64,000 nucleotides of DNA, from assembly GCA_964244885.1 (NCBI GenBank), contig CAXTKD010000012.1:35920-99919 (forward strand). The letters are read 5' to 3'. Shown here piece by piece: positions 25,082 through 32,954 of the stretch. Made by a program: the position numbers and the translations under genes. Numbering within the stretch: the first letter of the stretch is position 1; every line of letters begins with the position of its first letter. A model generated the notes under the pieces. That model was not told the DNA's origin and ran no database searches. It saw only the letters and a list, made by a program, of their open reading frames with translations. Source of the stretch: CAXTKD01 sp964244885. GTDB lineage: Bacteria > Pseudomonadota > Alphaproteobacteria > Sphingomonadales > Sphingomonadaceae.

Positions 25082-25896
25082 CCGCCGTGGACCGGGTGGA
25101 GCGAGGTGCCGGCGCGGCCCGAGCGGAGCGCCTTGAACCAGCTCACCGGGTTGGCGATCTCGGTCGAGCCGTCGAGCGAGAAGGTGATGAACTCGGCGCG
25201 GCCGACGAGATTCTCGAACGGCAGCAGCCCTATGCCGCCGATCTCCGGCGAGACGCGGCTGTCCGCGGAGTTGTCGCGATTGTCGCCCATCACGAACAGG
25301 AAGCCCTGCGGGATGCTGTAGGCCGGGGTGTTGTCGGTCATGCTGTTCGGGTCGGCGTCGATCGTGTCGTAGCTGACGCCGTTCGGCAGCGTTTCGCGGA
25401 TGCGCGGGTAGCGGCAGACCGCGGTGCCGTCGGCGAGCGCGGTCTTGAACTGCGGGAAACGGTCGCAATTGGTGTTGGCGGAGACGGGCACGTCGACCGG
25501 GGCCGAGGCGTGGTGCTCGACAGCCTTGCCGTTCAGCCACAACACGCCGTTCTTCACCTGCACGGTGTCGCCCGGCAGGCCGATGACGCGCTTGATATAA
25601 TCCTCGTGGGCCAACGGCGACTTCAGCACGACGATGTCGCCGCGCTCCGGCAGGCGGCCGAACAGCCGGCCCTTCATCTCGGGCAGGATCGGCAGCGACG
25701 GCGAGAGATAGGAATAGCCGTAGGGATATTTCGTCACCACCAGCCGGTCGCCGACGAGGAGCGTCGGCATCATCGACTCGCTCGGGATGTAAAAGGGCTT
25801 GGCGATCGCCGAGTGGACGCCGAGCACGGCGAGCGCCAGCAGCGCGAGCTGGCCTATCTCGCTGACCCAGTTGAACTGCTTCTTCGGTTTCGTCAT
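25078..25896 (-). CDS. lepB: Signal peptidase I
   Basis: 272 aa. One N-terminal TM helix, box B with catalytic Ser (IPSESMMPTLLVGDRLVV), box D with catalytic Lys (DYIKRVIGLPGDTV) and box E (VMGDNRDNSADSR). It cleaves Sec and Tat signal peptides at the periplasmic face. ATG 25896 overlaps the acpS stop. Part of pyrE-pdxJ-acpS-lepB. Confidence 0.95.
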   Translation of the reverse strand: MTKPKKQFNWVSEIGQLALLALAVLGVHSAIAKPFYIPSESMMPTLLVGDRLVVTKYPYGYSYLSPSLPILPEMKGRLFGRLPERGDIVVLKSPLAHEDYIKRVIGLPGDTVQVKNGVLWLNGKAVEHHASAPVDVPVSANTNCDRFPQFKTALADGTAVCRYPRIRETLPNGVSYDTIDADPNSMTDNTPAYSIPQGFLFVMGDNRDNSADSRVSPEIGGIGLLPFENLVGRAEFITFSLDGSTEIANPVSWFKALRSGRAGTSLHPVHGG

Positions 25897-26297
25897 TTGG
25901 GGCTCGCGGTGATGAGGACGATGGCCTGCGCCCAGGGATGATCGTCGGTGATGGTCAGATGGATGTTGGCGTTCATGCCTTGAGGCGTGATCGCCTGCAA
26001 GCGTGACAGAGCGCCGCCTTGCAGCGCCAGCGTCGGCTGACCGCTCGGCAAATTGACCACGCCCATGTCCTTGAAAAACACGCCGCGCCGGAATCCGGTG
26101 CCGAGCGCCTTGGCGCAGGCCTCCTTGGCGGCGAAGCGCTTGGCGTAGGTCGCGGCGTTGGTGAGGGCGCGGCGCTCGGCCTTGGCGATCTCGGTTGGCG
26201 TGAAGATGCGCTCGATGAAGCGGCGGCCGAAGCGGTCGATGGAACTTTGGATTCGCTCGATATTGCAGAGGTCCGAGCCGAGGCCGAGGACGATCAT
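25893..26297 (-). CDS. acpS: Holo-[acyl-carrier-protein] synthase
   Basis: 134 aa. AcpS motifs: IVLGLGSDLCNIERI (Mg-binding Asp), RFAAKEACAKALGTG (Glu/Lys) and HLTITDD. It transfers 4'-phosphopantetheine from CoA to ACP. ATG 26297 overlaps the pdxJ stop by 4 bp, as is usual for pdxJ-acpS. Confidence 0.95.
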   Translation of the reverse strand: MIVLGLGSDLCNIERIQSSIDRFGRRFIERIFTPTEIAKAERRALTNAATYAKRFAAKEACAKALGTGFRRGVFFKDMGVVNLPSGQPTLALQGGALSRLQAITPQGMNANIHLTITDDHPWAQAIVLITASPK

Positions 26298-27019
26298 GCG
26301 CGCGCCTCGTCCATCAGGCGGCGCATCTCGCGGACGCTGCCGTCGAGGCCGCCGAAGATCGCCTCGCCGATCAGGAAGTGGCCGATGTTGAGTTCGGCCA
26401 GCTCGGAGATTGCGGCGACGGGGGTGACGTTGTCGTAGGTCAGGCCGTGGCCGGCGTGGACCTCGAGACCCGCGGAGACGCCGTCGCGGGCGGCGCTGGC
26501 GAGGCGGGCGAGCTCGGCCTCGCGGTCGGCGCCTTCGAGGTGGGCGTATTTGCCGGTGTGCAGCTCGACGACCGGCGCCCGCAGGCGCGCCGCGGCCTCG
26601 AGCTGGCGGGGGCTCGGCTCGATGAACAGGCTGACGCGGATGCCGGCGTCGTTGAGGCGCGCGATGAAGGGGGCGAGGTGGTTGTGCTGCCCCGCAGCGT
26701 CCAGCCCGCCCTCGGTCGTCCGCTCCTCGCGCCGTTCGGGGACGATGCAGGCGGCGTGGGGGCGGTGGGCGAGGGCGATCGCCAGCATCTCGTCGGTCGC
26801 CGCCATTTCGAGGTTCAGCGGCAGGTCGATCTCGGCCATCAGCCGGTCGATGTCGGCATCGGTGATGTGCCGCCGGTCCTCGCGCAGGTGCGCGGTGATG
26901 CCGTCGGCGCCCGCCGCCGCCGCGACGATCGCGGCGCGGACGGGGTCCGGGTGCGGCCCGCCGCGCGCGTTCCGGATGGTCGCGACATGGTCGATGTTGA
27001 CGCCGAGGCGGAGCGTCAC
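26294..27019 (-). CDS. pdxJ: Pyridoxine 5'-phosphate synthase
   Basis: 241 aa TIM barrel from GTG 27019, which overlaps the pyrE stop. Motifs: LGVNIDHVATIRNARGG, GITAHLREDRRHI, LNLEMAATDEM, VSLFIEPSP, VELHTGKYA and HAGHGLTYDNV. It condenses deoxyxylulose-5-phosphate with 3-amino-2-oxopropyl phosphate to make pyridoxine phosphate. Confidence 0.95.
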   Translation of the reverse strand: MTLRLGVNIDHVATIRNARGGPHPDPVRAAIVAAAAGADGITAHLREDRRHITDADIDRLMAEIDLPLNLEMAATDEMLAIALAHRPHAACIVPERREERTTEGGLDAAGQHNHLAPFIARLNDAGIRVSLFIEPSPRQLEAAARLRAPVVELHTGKYAHLEGADREAELARLASAARDGVSAGLEVHAGHGLTYDNVTPVAAISELAELNIGHFLIGEAIFGGLDGSVREMRRLMDEARA

Positions 27020-27591
27020 GCGGCGCGGCTCCCCGGCTTGACCGCCGGGATCGCCGCCAGCTCGGGCGGCAGCGCGTCCGGCTGGTAGGTCGGGACGGCG
27101 AGGCGGAGGAGGGCGTGGAGCGGCACGCCGACGTTGGCCTCGCCATTCGAGCGGTCGACCAGGCAGGCGGCGGCGACGACCTTGCCGCCCGCCGCCTCGA
27201 TCGCCTTGATCGCCTCGCGCGAGGAGAGGCCGGTGGTGACCACGTCCTCCATCATCAGCACGCGCTGCCCGGGGCGGAGCGCGAAGCCGCGGCGGAGCTC
27301 GAACGTCCCTTGCGGCCGCTCGACGAACATCGAGTCGACGTTCAGCGCGCGGGCCATTTCGTAGCCGACGATGACGCCGCCCATCGCGGGGGAGACGACC
27401 GCCTCGATCCCGAGATCGGCGGGCAATCGGGCGGCGAGCGCCTTGCACAGCCGCTCGGCGCGCGCCGGGTCCATCAGCACCCGTGCACACTGGAGATAGG
27501 TCGAGGAGCGCAGGCCCGAGGACAGGATGAAATGGCCTTCGAGCAGCGCCTCGGCGGCGCGGAACTCGGCGAGAACGTCGGCGTCGGTCAT
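27016..27591 (-). CDS. pyrE: Orotate phosphoribosyltransferase
   Basis: 191 aa. The PRPP-binding motif is VLMMEDVVTTGLSS; AVVSPAMGGVIVGYEMA and FVERPQG are also typical. First gene of pyrE-pdxJ-acpS-lepB-GNAT. A good sigma70-like promoter lies about 145 bp upstream. Confidence 0.94.
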   Translation of the reverse strand: MTDADVLAEFRAAEALLEGHFILSSGLRSSTYLQCARVLMDPARAERLCKALAARLPADLGIEAVVSPAMGGVIVGYEMARALNVDSMFVERPQGTFELRRGFALRPGQRVLMMEDVVTTGLSSREAIKAIEAAGGKVVAAACLVDRSNGEANVGVPLHALLRLAVPTYQPDALPPELAAIPAVKPGSRAA

Positions 27592-27734
27592 GGCGAGCGG
27601 CCTAGCATCCTCGGCGCCATTGGCAAAGCGCCGCCCGCGCTGGAGCAGGAGGCGAAGTGGAGGGTCGTAGAGGGGAAAACCGCCTGAATTTTAAACAGAG
27701 GGCGGGAACCGGATGCTTTGCGAGGCATGCCTGC

Positions 27735-27763
27735 ATTATAACCATATAAGTGAGAAAAATCAA
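27735..27763 (-). promoter_or_regulatory. Predicted housekeeping promoter of the pyrE operon
   Basis: On the minus strand TTGATT (27763-27758) and a perfect TATAAT (27740-27735) are spaced by 17 bp. This AT-rich patch stands out in very GC-rich surroundings and points towards pyrE. It lies about 145 bp from the pyrE start, leaving a moderately long leader. Confidence 0.6.
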
Positions 27764-27813
27764 GATCGCTGCTGGGGTCAGGGCTGGACCCGCCTTGCTT
27801 TTCGCCCGGCGGT

Positions 27814-27965
27814 GTCACCCCCACCTAACCTCCCCCATCGAAGGGGGAGGGACTGTTCGTGCGGGTTGAAGGGCGTTCCATCGATCAAAGCATAGGGAAC
27901 ATCCCCGCCGCATGCACAAACCAGTCCCTCCCCCTTCTTGATGGGGGAGGTTAGGTGGGGGTGAC
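27814..27965. repeat. Long REP-like inverted repeat between pyrE and the Rel gene
   Basis: Arms of about 41-43 bp (27814-27854, GTCACCCCCACCTAACCTCC..., and 27923-27965) are near-perfect reverse complements around a 68-bp loop. Together with the pyrE promoter it fills the 415-bp gap 27592-28006, where no gene is supported. Confidence 0.85.
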
Positions 27966-28006
27966 AGCGCCGGGCGCACCGCGCGGCGCCGAACACCGAT
28001 ACAGGC

Positions 28007-30106
28007 CTACGCCTTCACCCGCTCCACCGAGGTGATCGCCTGGGCGGCGCGGAGGGCGGCGATCAGGTTGGTGAGGTGCTTCAAATCATCGACCTCCACG
28101 TCGACCACGTAGTTATGGAACTGGCGGTCGCGGTGCTTGAGCTGGAGATTGACGATGTTGGCGCCGTGCTGGGCGAGGATCGTCGCCAGCGTCGCCAGCG
28201 AGCCGGGCTCGTGCCGGACCATCGCCGAGAGGCGCGCGACGCCGCTGTCGGGGTTGGGCGACCACGACAGGTCGAGCCATTCCCCGTCGTCCTCGCGCTC
28301 CAGCTCGGCGCAGTCGATGACGTGGACCTCGATGCCGACGCCGGGCTTGCGCAGGCCGACGATACGGTCGCCGGGGATCGGGTGGCAGTCGTCGGCGAGC
28401 TGGAAGGCCATGCCGGGGGTCAGCCCCTCGATCGAGATCGCCGAGCGCTGGCGCACCCTGGCGCCGCGCTTCGGGCTTCCGGCGCCGGGCAGCAGCGCGT
28501 CGAGCAGCGCCTCGTCGGTCACCGTCTGCTTCGCCAGCGCGACGTAGAGCGCGTTGCGGTCGGCGAGCTTCAGCCGCTGAAGGGCCTGCGTCAGCGCCTC
28601 GTCGGAGAGCGGCGTCTTCAGCCGGCCGGCGATCTCGGCATAGAGCTTCTCGCCCATGCCGATCCACTCGCCGCGCTGGCGGTTGCGGACATGGCGGCGG
28701 ACCGCCGCCCGCGCCTTTGCGGAGACGACGAACGCTTCCCACGCCGGATCGGGCTGCTGCGCCTTCGAGGTCAGCACTTCGACGCCGTCGCCGTTGACGA
28801 GGCGGGTGCGCAAGGGGACGAGACGTCCGTTGACCTTGGCGCCGACGGTCTTGTCGCCGAGCGCGGTGTGGACGGCGTAGGCGAAATCGACGGGGGTGGC
28901 GCCCTTGGGGAGCTGGATCAGCTCGCCCTTGGGCGTGAAGCAGAAGACGGTGTCCTGATACATCGCCAGCTTGGCGTGCTCGAACAGCTCCTCGGGCGAC
29001 GAGGCGTGCTCGAGAATTTCGAGCAGGTCGCTCAGCCACGGGTAGTTGTGCTGCGGCCCGGCGCCGTTCAGGCCCTGCTTGTAGGCCCAGTGCGCTGCGA
29101 GCCCGAGCTCGTTCTCCTTGTGCATCTGCTTGCTGCGGATCTGCACCTCGATCCGCATCTGCTCGCCCCAGACGATCGTGGTGTGGATGCTCTTGTAGCC
29201 GTTGCGCTTGGGCGTCGAGATGAAGTCCTTGAAGCGGCCGGGCACCATCTTCCAGCGGCGGTGGATGATGCCCAATGCGCGGTAGCAATCCTCCGGCGTG
29301 TCGACGACCACCCGGAAGGCCATGACGTCGGACAATTGCTCGAACGCGATGTGGCGCTCGCTCATCTTGCGCCAGATCGAGAAGGGGCGCTTCTCGCGCC
29401 CGGCGATCTCGGCCTCGACGCCCTCGCGCGACAGGAGCAGGTTGAGGCCGCTGGTGATCCGCTTGACGAGGTCGCCGCTGCCGCTGCGGAGCGCCGCCAG
29501 GCGGTTGGTGATCGTGTCGTAGCCGTCGGGCTCGAGCGTCTTGAAGGCGAGCTCCTGGAGCTCGTTCATGAACTCGTACATGCCGATCCGCTCGGCGAGC
29601 GGGGCATAGATGTCCATCGTCTCGCGCGCGATGCGGCGGCGCTTCTCCTCGCTCGGGATGAAGTGGAGCGTGCGCATGTTGTGCAGGCGGTCGGCGAGCT
29701 TCACGAGCAGGACGCGGATGTCGTCGGACATCGCGAGCAGGAACTTGCGGAAGTTCTCTGCGGCGCGCTCGTTCTCGGTCTGCGCCTCGATGCGCGAGAG
29801 CTTGGTGACGCCGTCGACGAGGCGGCCGACGTTGGCGCCGAACAGCTTCTCGATCTGCTCCTGCGTCGCCAGCGTGTCCTCGATCGTGTCGTGCAGGATG
29901 CCGGTGGCGATCGTCTCGTCGTCGAGCTTGAGGTCGGTCAGGATGCCCGCCACCTCGATCGGATGGCTGAAATAGGGATCGCCCGAGGCGCGGAGCTGCG
30001 AACCGTGCGCCCTCATCGAGAAGACATAGGCGCGGTTCAGCAGATCCTCGTCTGCGTCCGGGTCATAAGCCTTGACCCGCTCGACCAGTTCATACTGACG
30101 AAGCAC
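28007..30106 (-). CDS. Bifunctional (p)ppGpp synthetase/hydrolase (Rel/SpoT)
   Basis: 699 aa from GTG 30106. The HD hydrolase domain is intact (YFSHPIEVAGIL, GILHDTIEDT, ADRLHNMRTL), the synthetase domain has GRFKDFISTPKRNGYKSIHT, and its RFKD matches the RXKD charge of bifunctional enzymes rather than the EXDD of synthetase-only RelA. TGS (ELIQLPKGATPVDFAYAVHT) and C-terminal ACT domains follow. It sets the stringent response. The adjacent rpoZ (upstream, same strand) is the usual alphaproteobacterial neighbour. Confidence 0.94.
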   Translation of the reverse strand: MLRQYELVERVKAYDPDADEDLLNRAYVFSMRAHGSQLRASGDPYFSHPIEVAGILTDLKLDDETIATGILHDTIEDTLATQEQIEKLFGANVGRLVDGVTKLSRIEAQTENERAAENFRKFLLAMSDDIRVLLVKLADRLHNMRTLHFIPSEEKRRRIARETMDIYAPLAERIGMYEFMNELQELAFKTLEPDGYDTITNRLAALRSGSGDLVKRITSGLNLLLSREGVEAEIAGREKRPFSIWRKMSERHIAFEQLSDVMAFRVVVDTPEDCYRALGIIHRRWKMVPGRFKDFISTPKRNGYKSIHTTIVWGEQMRIEVQIRSKQMHKENELGLAAHWAYKQGLNGAGPQHNYPWLSDLLEILEHASSPEELFEHAKLAMYQDTVFCFTPKGELIQLPKGATPVDFAYAVHTALGDKTVGAKVNGRLVPLRTRLVNGDGVEVLTSKAQQPDPAWEAFVVSAKARAAVRRHVRNRQRGEWIGMGEKLYAEIAGRLKTPLSDEALTQALQRLKLADRNALYVALAKQTVTDEALLDALLPGAGSPKRGARVRQRSAISIEGLTPGMAFQLADDCHPIPGDRIVGLRKPGVGIEVHVIDCAELEREDDGEWLDLSWSPNPDSGVARLSAMVRHEPGSLATLATILAQHGANIVNLQLKHRDRQFHNYVVDVEVDDLKHLTNLIAALRAAQAITSVERVKA

Positions 30107-30180
30107 GGCGCGTCCTGCGGTTGGCGACGCGCCTATATGGGGGGAAGGGGGAGGGCGGCTCAACCCTTGGTGGGATTTAA

Positions 30181-30315
30181 TCCCTCGCCCGCCTGCGGGA
30201 GAGGGCGACTCGCCGGCAGGCGAGCGGGGTGAGGGAATGCTGTGAGGTCGGTGCTGCTCGCGCTGGCGCGCTTCGCCCCTCACCCCAACCCTCTCCCGCT
30301 TGCGGGAGAGGGAGT
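30181..30315. repeat. REP-like inverted repeat between rpoZ and the Rel gene
   Basis: CCCTCGCCC...GGGAGAGGG arms at 30181-30236 face CCCCTCACCCCAACCCTCTC at 30276-30315. This is the same CCCTCTCCC family as the copy embedded in the zinc-ribbon gene. Confidence 0.75.
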
Positions 30316-30318
30316 TTC

Positions 30319-30663
30319 CTATTCGTACTCGGCGCCGAGGTTCGTATTGCGCGGCGGCTGGGCGGCGGTGATGCGGAGCGCCTCGGCCGAGGCGGCGAGC
30401 GAGCCGACGGCGTCGGGGGCATCGTCGTCGTCGTGCGCGACGACGCGCTGCAGCGAGGAGACGAGCGCCTCCTGAAGCACCGGCGGCGTCACCGTCTGCT
30501 CGGCGATCTCGCGGAGCGCGACGACCGGGTTCTTGTCGCGGTCGCGGTCGATGGTGAGCTCGGCGCCGCTCGAAATCTGCCGGGCGCGCTGCGCCGAGAG
30601 CAGGACGAGGTCGAAGCGGTTCGGAATCTTGTCGACGCAATCTTCGACGGTTACGCGCGCCAT
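30319..30663 (-). CDS. rpoZ: RNA polymerase omega subunit
   Basis: 114 aa. Omega signature MARVTVEDCVDKIPNRFDLV followed by LSAQRARQISSG and DKNPVVALREIAEQTV. It aids RNA polymerase assembly and can carry a ppGpp site. It lies upstream of the Rel gene and is divergent from the RluA gene with 90 bp between. Confidence 0.94.
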   Translation of the reverse strand: MARVTVEDCVDKIPNRFDLVLLSAQRARQISSGAELTIDRDRDKNPVVALREIAEQTVTPPVLQEALVSSLQRVVAHDDDDAPDAVGSLAASAEALRITAAQPPRNTNLGAEYE

Positions 30664-30753
30664 CAGGGCACCCAATCTTTTTCGGGAAAAACGGAAGGCG
30701 GCGAAGTAGCTGCGGGGCGCGCCAAAGTCAAGAAAATCGCTATAAGCGCCGCC

Positions 30754-31479
30754 ATGCCCGCACCCCCCGAACTGTATATCGACGCGCACCTGCTGGTGAT
30801 CGACAAGCCGGCGGGGCTCGCGGTGCACCGCGGGCCGAGGACGCCGCACAGCCTGGAGAGCTATCTGCGCGAGCTGCGCTTCGGCTTCGAGCGGATGCCG
30901 CAGCCGGCCCACCGGCTGGATCGCGACACCTCGGGGTGCCTGGTGCTCGGGCGGCATCCTAAGGCCTCGAAGAAGCTCGGGGCGCTATTCGAGGCAGGGC
31001 GGGTGGAGAAGGTCTATTGGGCGGCGGTCGAGGGCGCACCGGCAGCCGACGAGGGTCTGATCGATGCGCCGTTGCTGAAAGTCAGCACCAAGGCGGACGG
31101 CTGGCGGATCGTCGTCGATCCCAAGGGCAAGCCCGCAAGGACGCTCTGGCGCGTGCTTGATCGAAAGCCGGGGCGGGCGCTGATCGAGTTCCGGCCGGAG
31201 ACGGGGCGGACGCATCAGGTGCGGGTGCACGCGGCGCATATCGGCCACCCGCTGCTCGGCGATCCGGTCTATGGGCACGCGCATGGGCCGATGCAGCTTC
31301 ATGCGCGGTCGCTGACGATTCCCTACAAGGACGACGCGCCGCTGACCGTCGTCGCGCCGCCGCCTGACGCTATGCTCAGCTTGGGGTTTGCGTTTCCGGA
31401 ATCCATAAATGCCCGTCATCCCGGCGAAAGCCGGGATCCAGCCGATCATCCCGCTGGGTCCCGGCTTTCGCCGGGATGA
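30754..31479 (+). CDS. RluA-type pseudouridine synthase with a REP-derived tail
   Basis: 241 aa. The catalytic motif HRLDRDTSGCLVLG carries the Asp; the substrate-binding ETGRTHQVRVHAAHIGHPLLGDPVYG is typical of RluA. No S4 domain. The last about 23 residues (after LGFAFPE) are encoded by the REP pair at 31412-31483, which also supplies the stop. The natural end is therefore probably displaced. Which uridine it modifies is not evident. Confidence 0.88.
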   Translation: MPAPPELYIDAHLLVIDKPAGLAVHRGPRTPHSLESYLRELRFGFERMPQPAHRLDRDTSGCLVLGRHPKASKKLGALFEAGRVEKVYWAAVEGAPAADEGLIDAPLLKVSTKADGWRIVVDPKGKPARTLWRVLDRKPGRALIEFRPETGRTHQVRVHAAHIGHPLLGDPVYGHAHGPMQLHARSLTIPYKDDAPLTVVAPPPDAMLSLGFAFPESINARHPGESRDPADHPAGSRLSPG

Positions 31480-31483
31480 CGGG
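31412..31483. repeat. REP-like inverted repeat at the 3' end of the RluA gene
   Basis: Arms 31412-31439 (CCCGTCATCCCGGCGAAAGC...) and 31456-31483 are reverse complements with one mismatch and a 16-bp loop. It supplies the final codons and stop of the RluA-type gene. Confidence 0.85.
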
Positions 31484-31495
31484 GAAGGTAGGCGA

Positions 31496-31972
31496 ATGGC
31501 GGGCAAGCGGCATAGCTACACGACGCGGGTCGAATGGACCGGCAATCGGGGCACCGGCACGTCGGCCTATCGCGCCTATGACCGGGCGCATGAGATCGGC
31601 GCGGGCGGGCTGAAGCCGGCGATTCCCGGCTCGTCGGACCCGAGCTTCAACGGCGATCCGGCGCGGTGGAACCCCGAGGAGCTGCTCGTCGCCTCGCTCT
31701 CGACCTGCCACCAGCTCTGGTATCTGCACCTGGCGAGCGAGGCGGGGGTGATCGTCACCGCCTATGTCGATGAGGCCGAGGGCGTGATGGTCGAGACCGC
31801 CGACGGCGGCGGGCGGTTCGAGCGGGTGACGCTCCGGCCGCGCGTCACCATCGCGGCGGGCAATGCGGCGAAGGCGGAGGCGCTTCACGCGCAGGCCCAC
31901 CACAAGTGCTTCATCGCGAACTCGGTCAATTTCCCCGTCGATTGCGAACCCACCACGGAGATCGAGGCATGA
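31496..31972 (+). CDS. OsmC family protein
   Basis: 158 aa. OsmC/Ohr fold with the two redox cysteines in LLVASLSTCHQLW and AHHKCFIANSVN. It starts at ATG 31496 after GGGGAAGG. Likely a thiol peroxidase for organic hydroperoxides. Overlaps the hydrolase gene by 4 bp (ATGA), so the two are coupled. Confidence 0.88.
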   Translation: MAGKRHSYTTRVEWTGNRGTGTSAYRAYDRAHEIGAGGLKPAIPGSSDPSFNGDPARWNPEELLVASLSTCHQLWYLHLASEAGVIVTAYVDEAEGVMVETADGGGRFERVTLRPRVTIAAGNAAKAEALHAQAHHKCFIANSVNFPVDCEPTTEIEA

Positions 31973-32868
31973 CCGACTGGAGCTGGCCCGACGAGCCCGG
32001 CCGCCCGACGATGAAGATGGTCGAGGCGAACGGCCTGCGGTTCGAGGTCGCGGAGCTGGGCGAGGGCGACCGGCTGGCGCTCTGCCTGCACGGCTTTCCC
32101 GAGCTGCATTATAGCTGGCGGCACCAGATGCCGCTCCTCGCTGCGCGCGGCTACCGCGTGTGGGCGCCGAACCTGCGCGGCTATGGCGCGACGTCGAAGC
32201 CGGAGGGCATCGAGAATTACGCGGTGCCGAAGCTCGTCGCCGACGTCGCGGCGCTGATCGACGCGAGCGGCGCTAGGCAAGTGCTGCTGCTCGGCCACGA
32301 CTGGGGCGCGGCGGTCGCCTGGGCGTTCGCGATCAACAAGGTGCGGCCGCTGACCGGGCTCGTCATCATGAACGTGCCCCACCCCGCCTGCTTCGCGCGC
32401 GAGCTGAAGACGTGGAAGCAGCGGCGAAAGAGCTGGTACATGTTCTTCTTCCAGCTCCCGCGCCTGCCCGAGCGCATCCTCGCGAAGAACGACGCGCTGT
32501 GGATTCGGAAAGCCTTCCGCGCCTCCTCACAGGACAAGGCGCGCTTCCCGGACAAGGTGCTCGACGTCTACGCCGCCTCCGCCCAGCGACCGGGCGCGCT
32601 GACCGCGATGCTCAACTGGTATCGCGCGGCGATGCGCGCGGGCTTCGGCAAGGGCGCAAAGGCGCTGCCGGTGATCGAGACACCAACGCTGATGATCTGG
32701 GGCGAGGCGGACACCGCGCTCGACTTCGACAATGTGAAGGGGACGGAGGACCACGTCCGCGACTTCACGCTGAGGACGCTGCCGGGGGTTTCGCACTGGG
32801 TGCAACAGGAGGCGCCGGAGACGGTGAATGCGATTCTAGGAGAGTGGCTGGATCAGAACTCCCTCTGA
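31969..32868 (+). CDS. Alpha/beta hydrolase, epoxide-hydrolase-like
   Basis: 299 aa. The oxyanion motif is HGFPELHYSWRHQ; the nucleophile lies in GHDWGAAVAW (Asp); the acid is in MIWGEADTALD; the His is in GVSHWVQQEAPE. The Asp nucleophile in HDWG plus HGFPE identifies the epoxide-hydrolase/dehalogenase branch. Coupled to OsmC, which hints at detoxification of oxidised organics. Confidence 0.86.
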   Translation: MTDWSWPDEPGRPTMKMVEANGLRFEVAELGEGDRLALCLHGFPELHYSWRHQMPLLAARGYRVWAPNLRGYGATSKPEGIENYAVPKLVADVAALIDASGARQVLLLGHDWGAAVAWAFAINKVRPLTGLVIMNVPHPACFARELKTWKQRRKSWYMFFFQLPRLPERILAKNDALWIRKAFRASSQDKARFPDKVLDVYAASAQRPGALTAMLNWYRAAMRAGFGKGAKALPVIETPTLMIWGEADTALDFDNVKGTEDHVRDFTLRTLPGVSHWVQQEAPETVNAILGEWLDQNSL

Positions 32869-32943
32869 CCCGCTCATCCCGAGCGAAGTCGAGGGACGCA
32901 CTGAGGGGCCGTGCGTCCCTCGACTTCGCTCGGGATGAGCGGG
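32869..32943. repeat. REP-like inverted repeat, 32-bp perfect arms
   Basis: Arms 32869-32900 (CCCGCTCATCCCGAGCGAAG...) and 32912-32943 are exact reverse complements with an 11-bp loop. It starts at the base after the hydrolase stop and ends 11 bp before the convergent oligopeptidase gene, so it could act as a bidirectional transcript end. Confidence 0.9.
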
Positions 32944-32954
32944 GGTTGGGGGAT

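Noticed and set aside
27588..27996. Short ORFs in the pyrE-Rel gap
   Set aside because: They run through the REP inverted repeat and promoter and have no protein-like features.
28076..30232. 718-aa open frame opposite the Rel/SpoT gene
   Set aside because: Same antisense effect; Val/Asp/Gly-rich without domain structure, and the minus-strand enzyme has all motifs.
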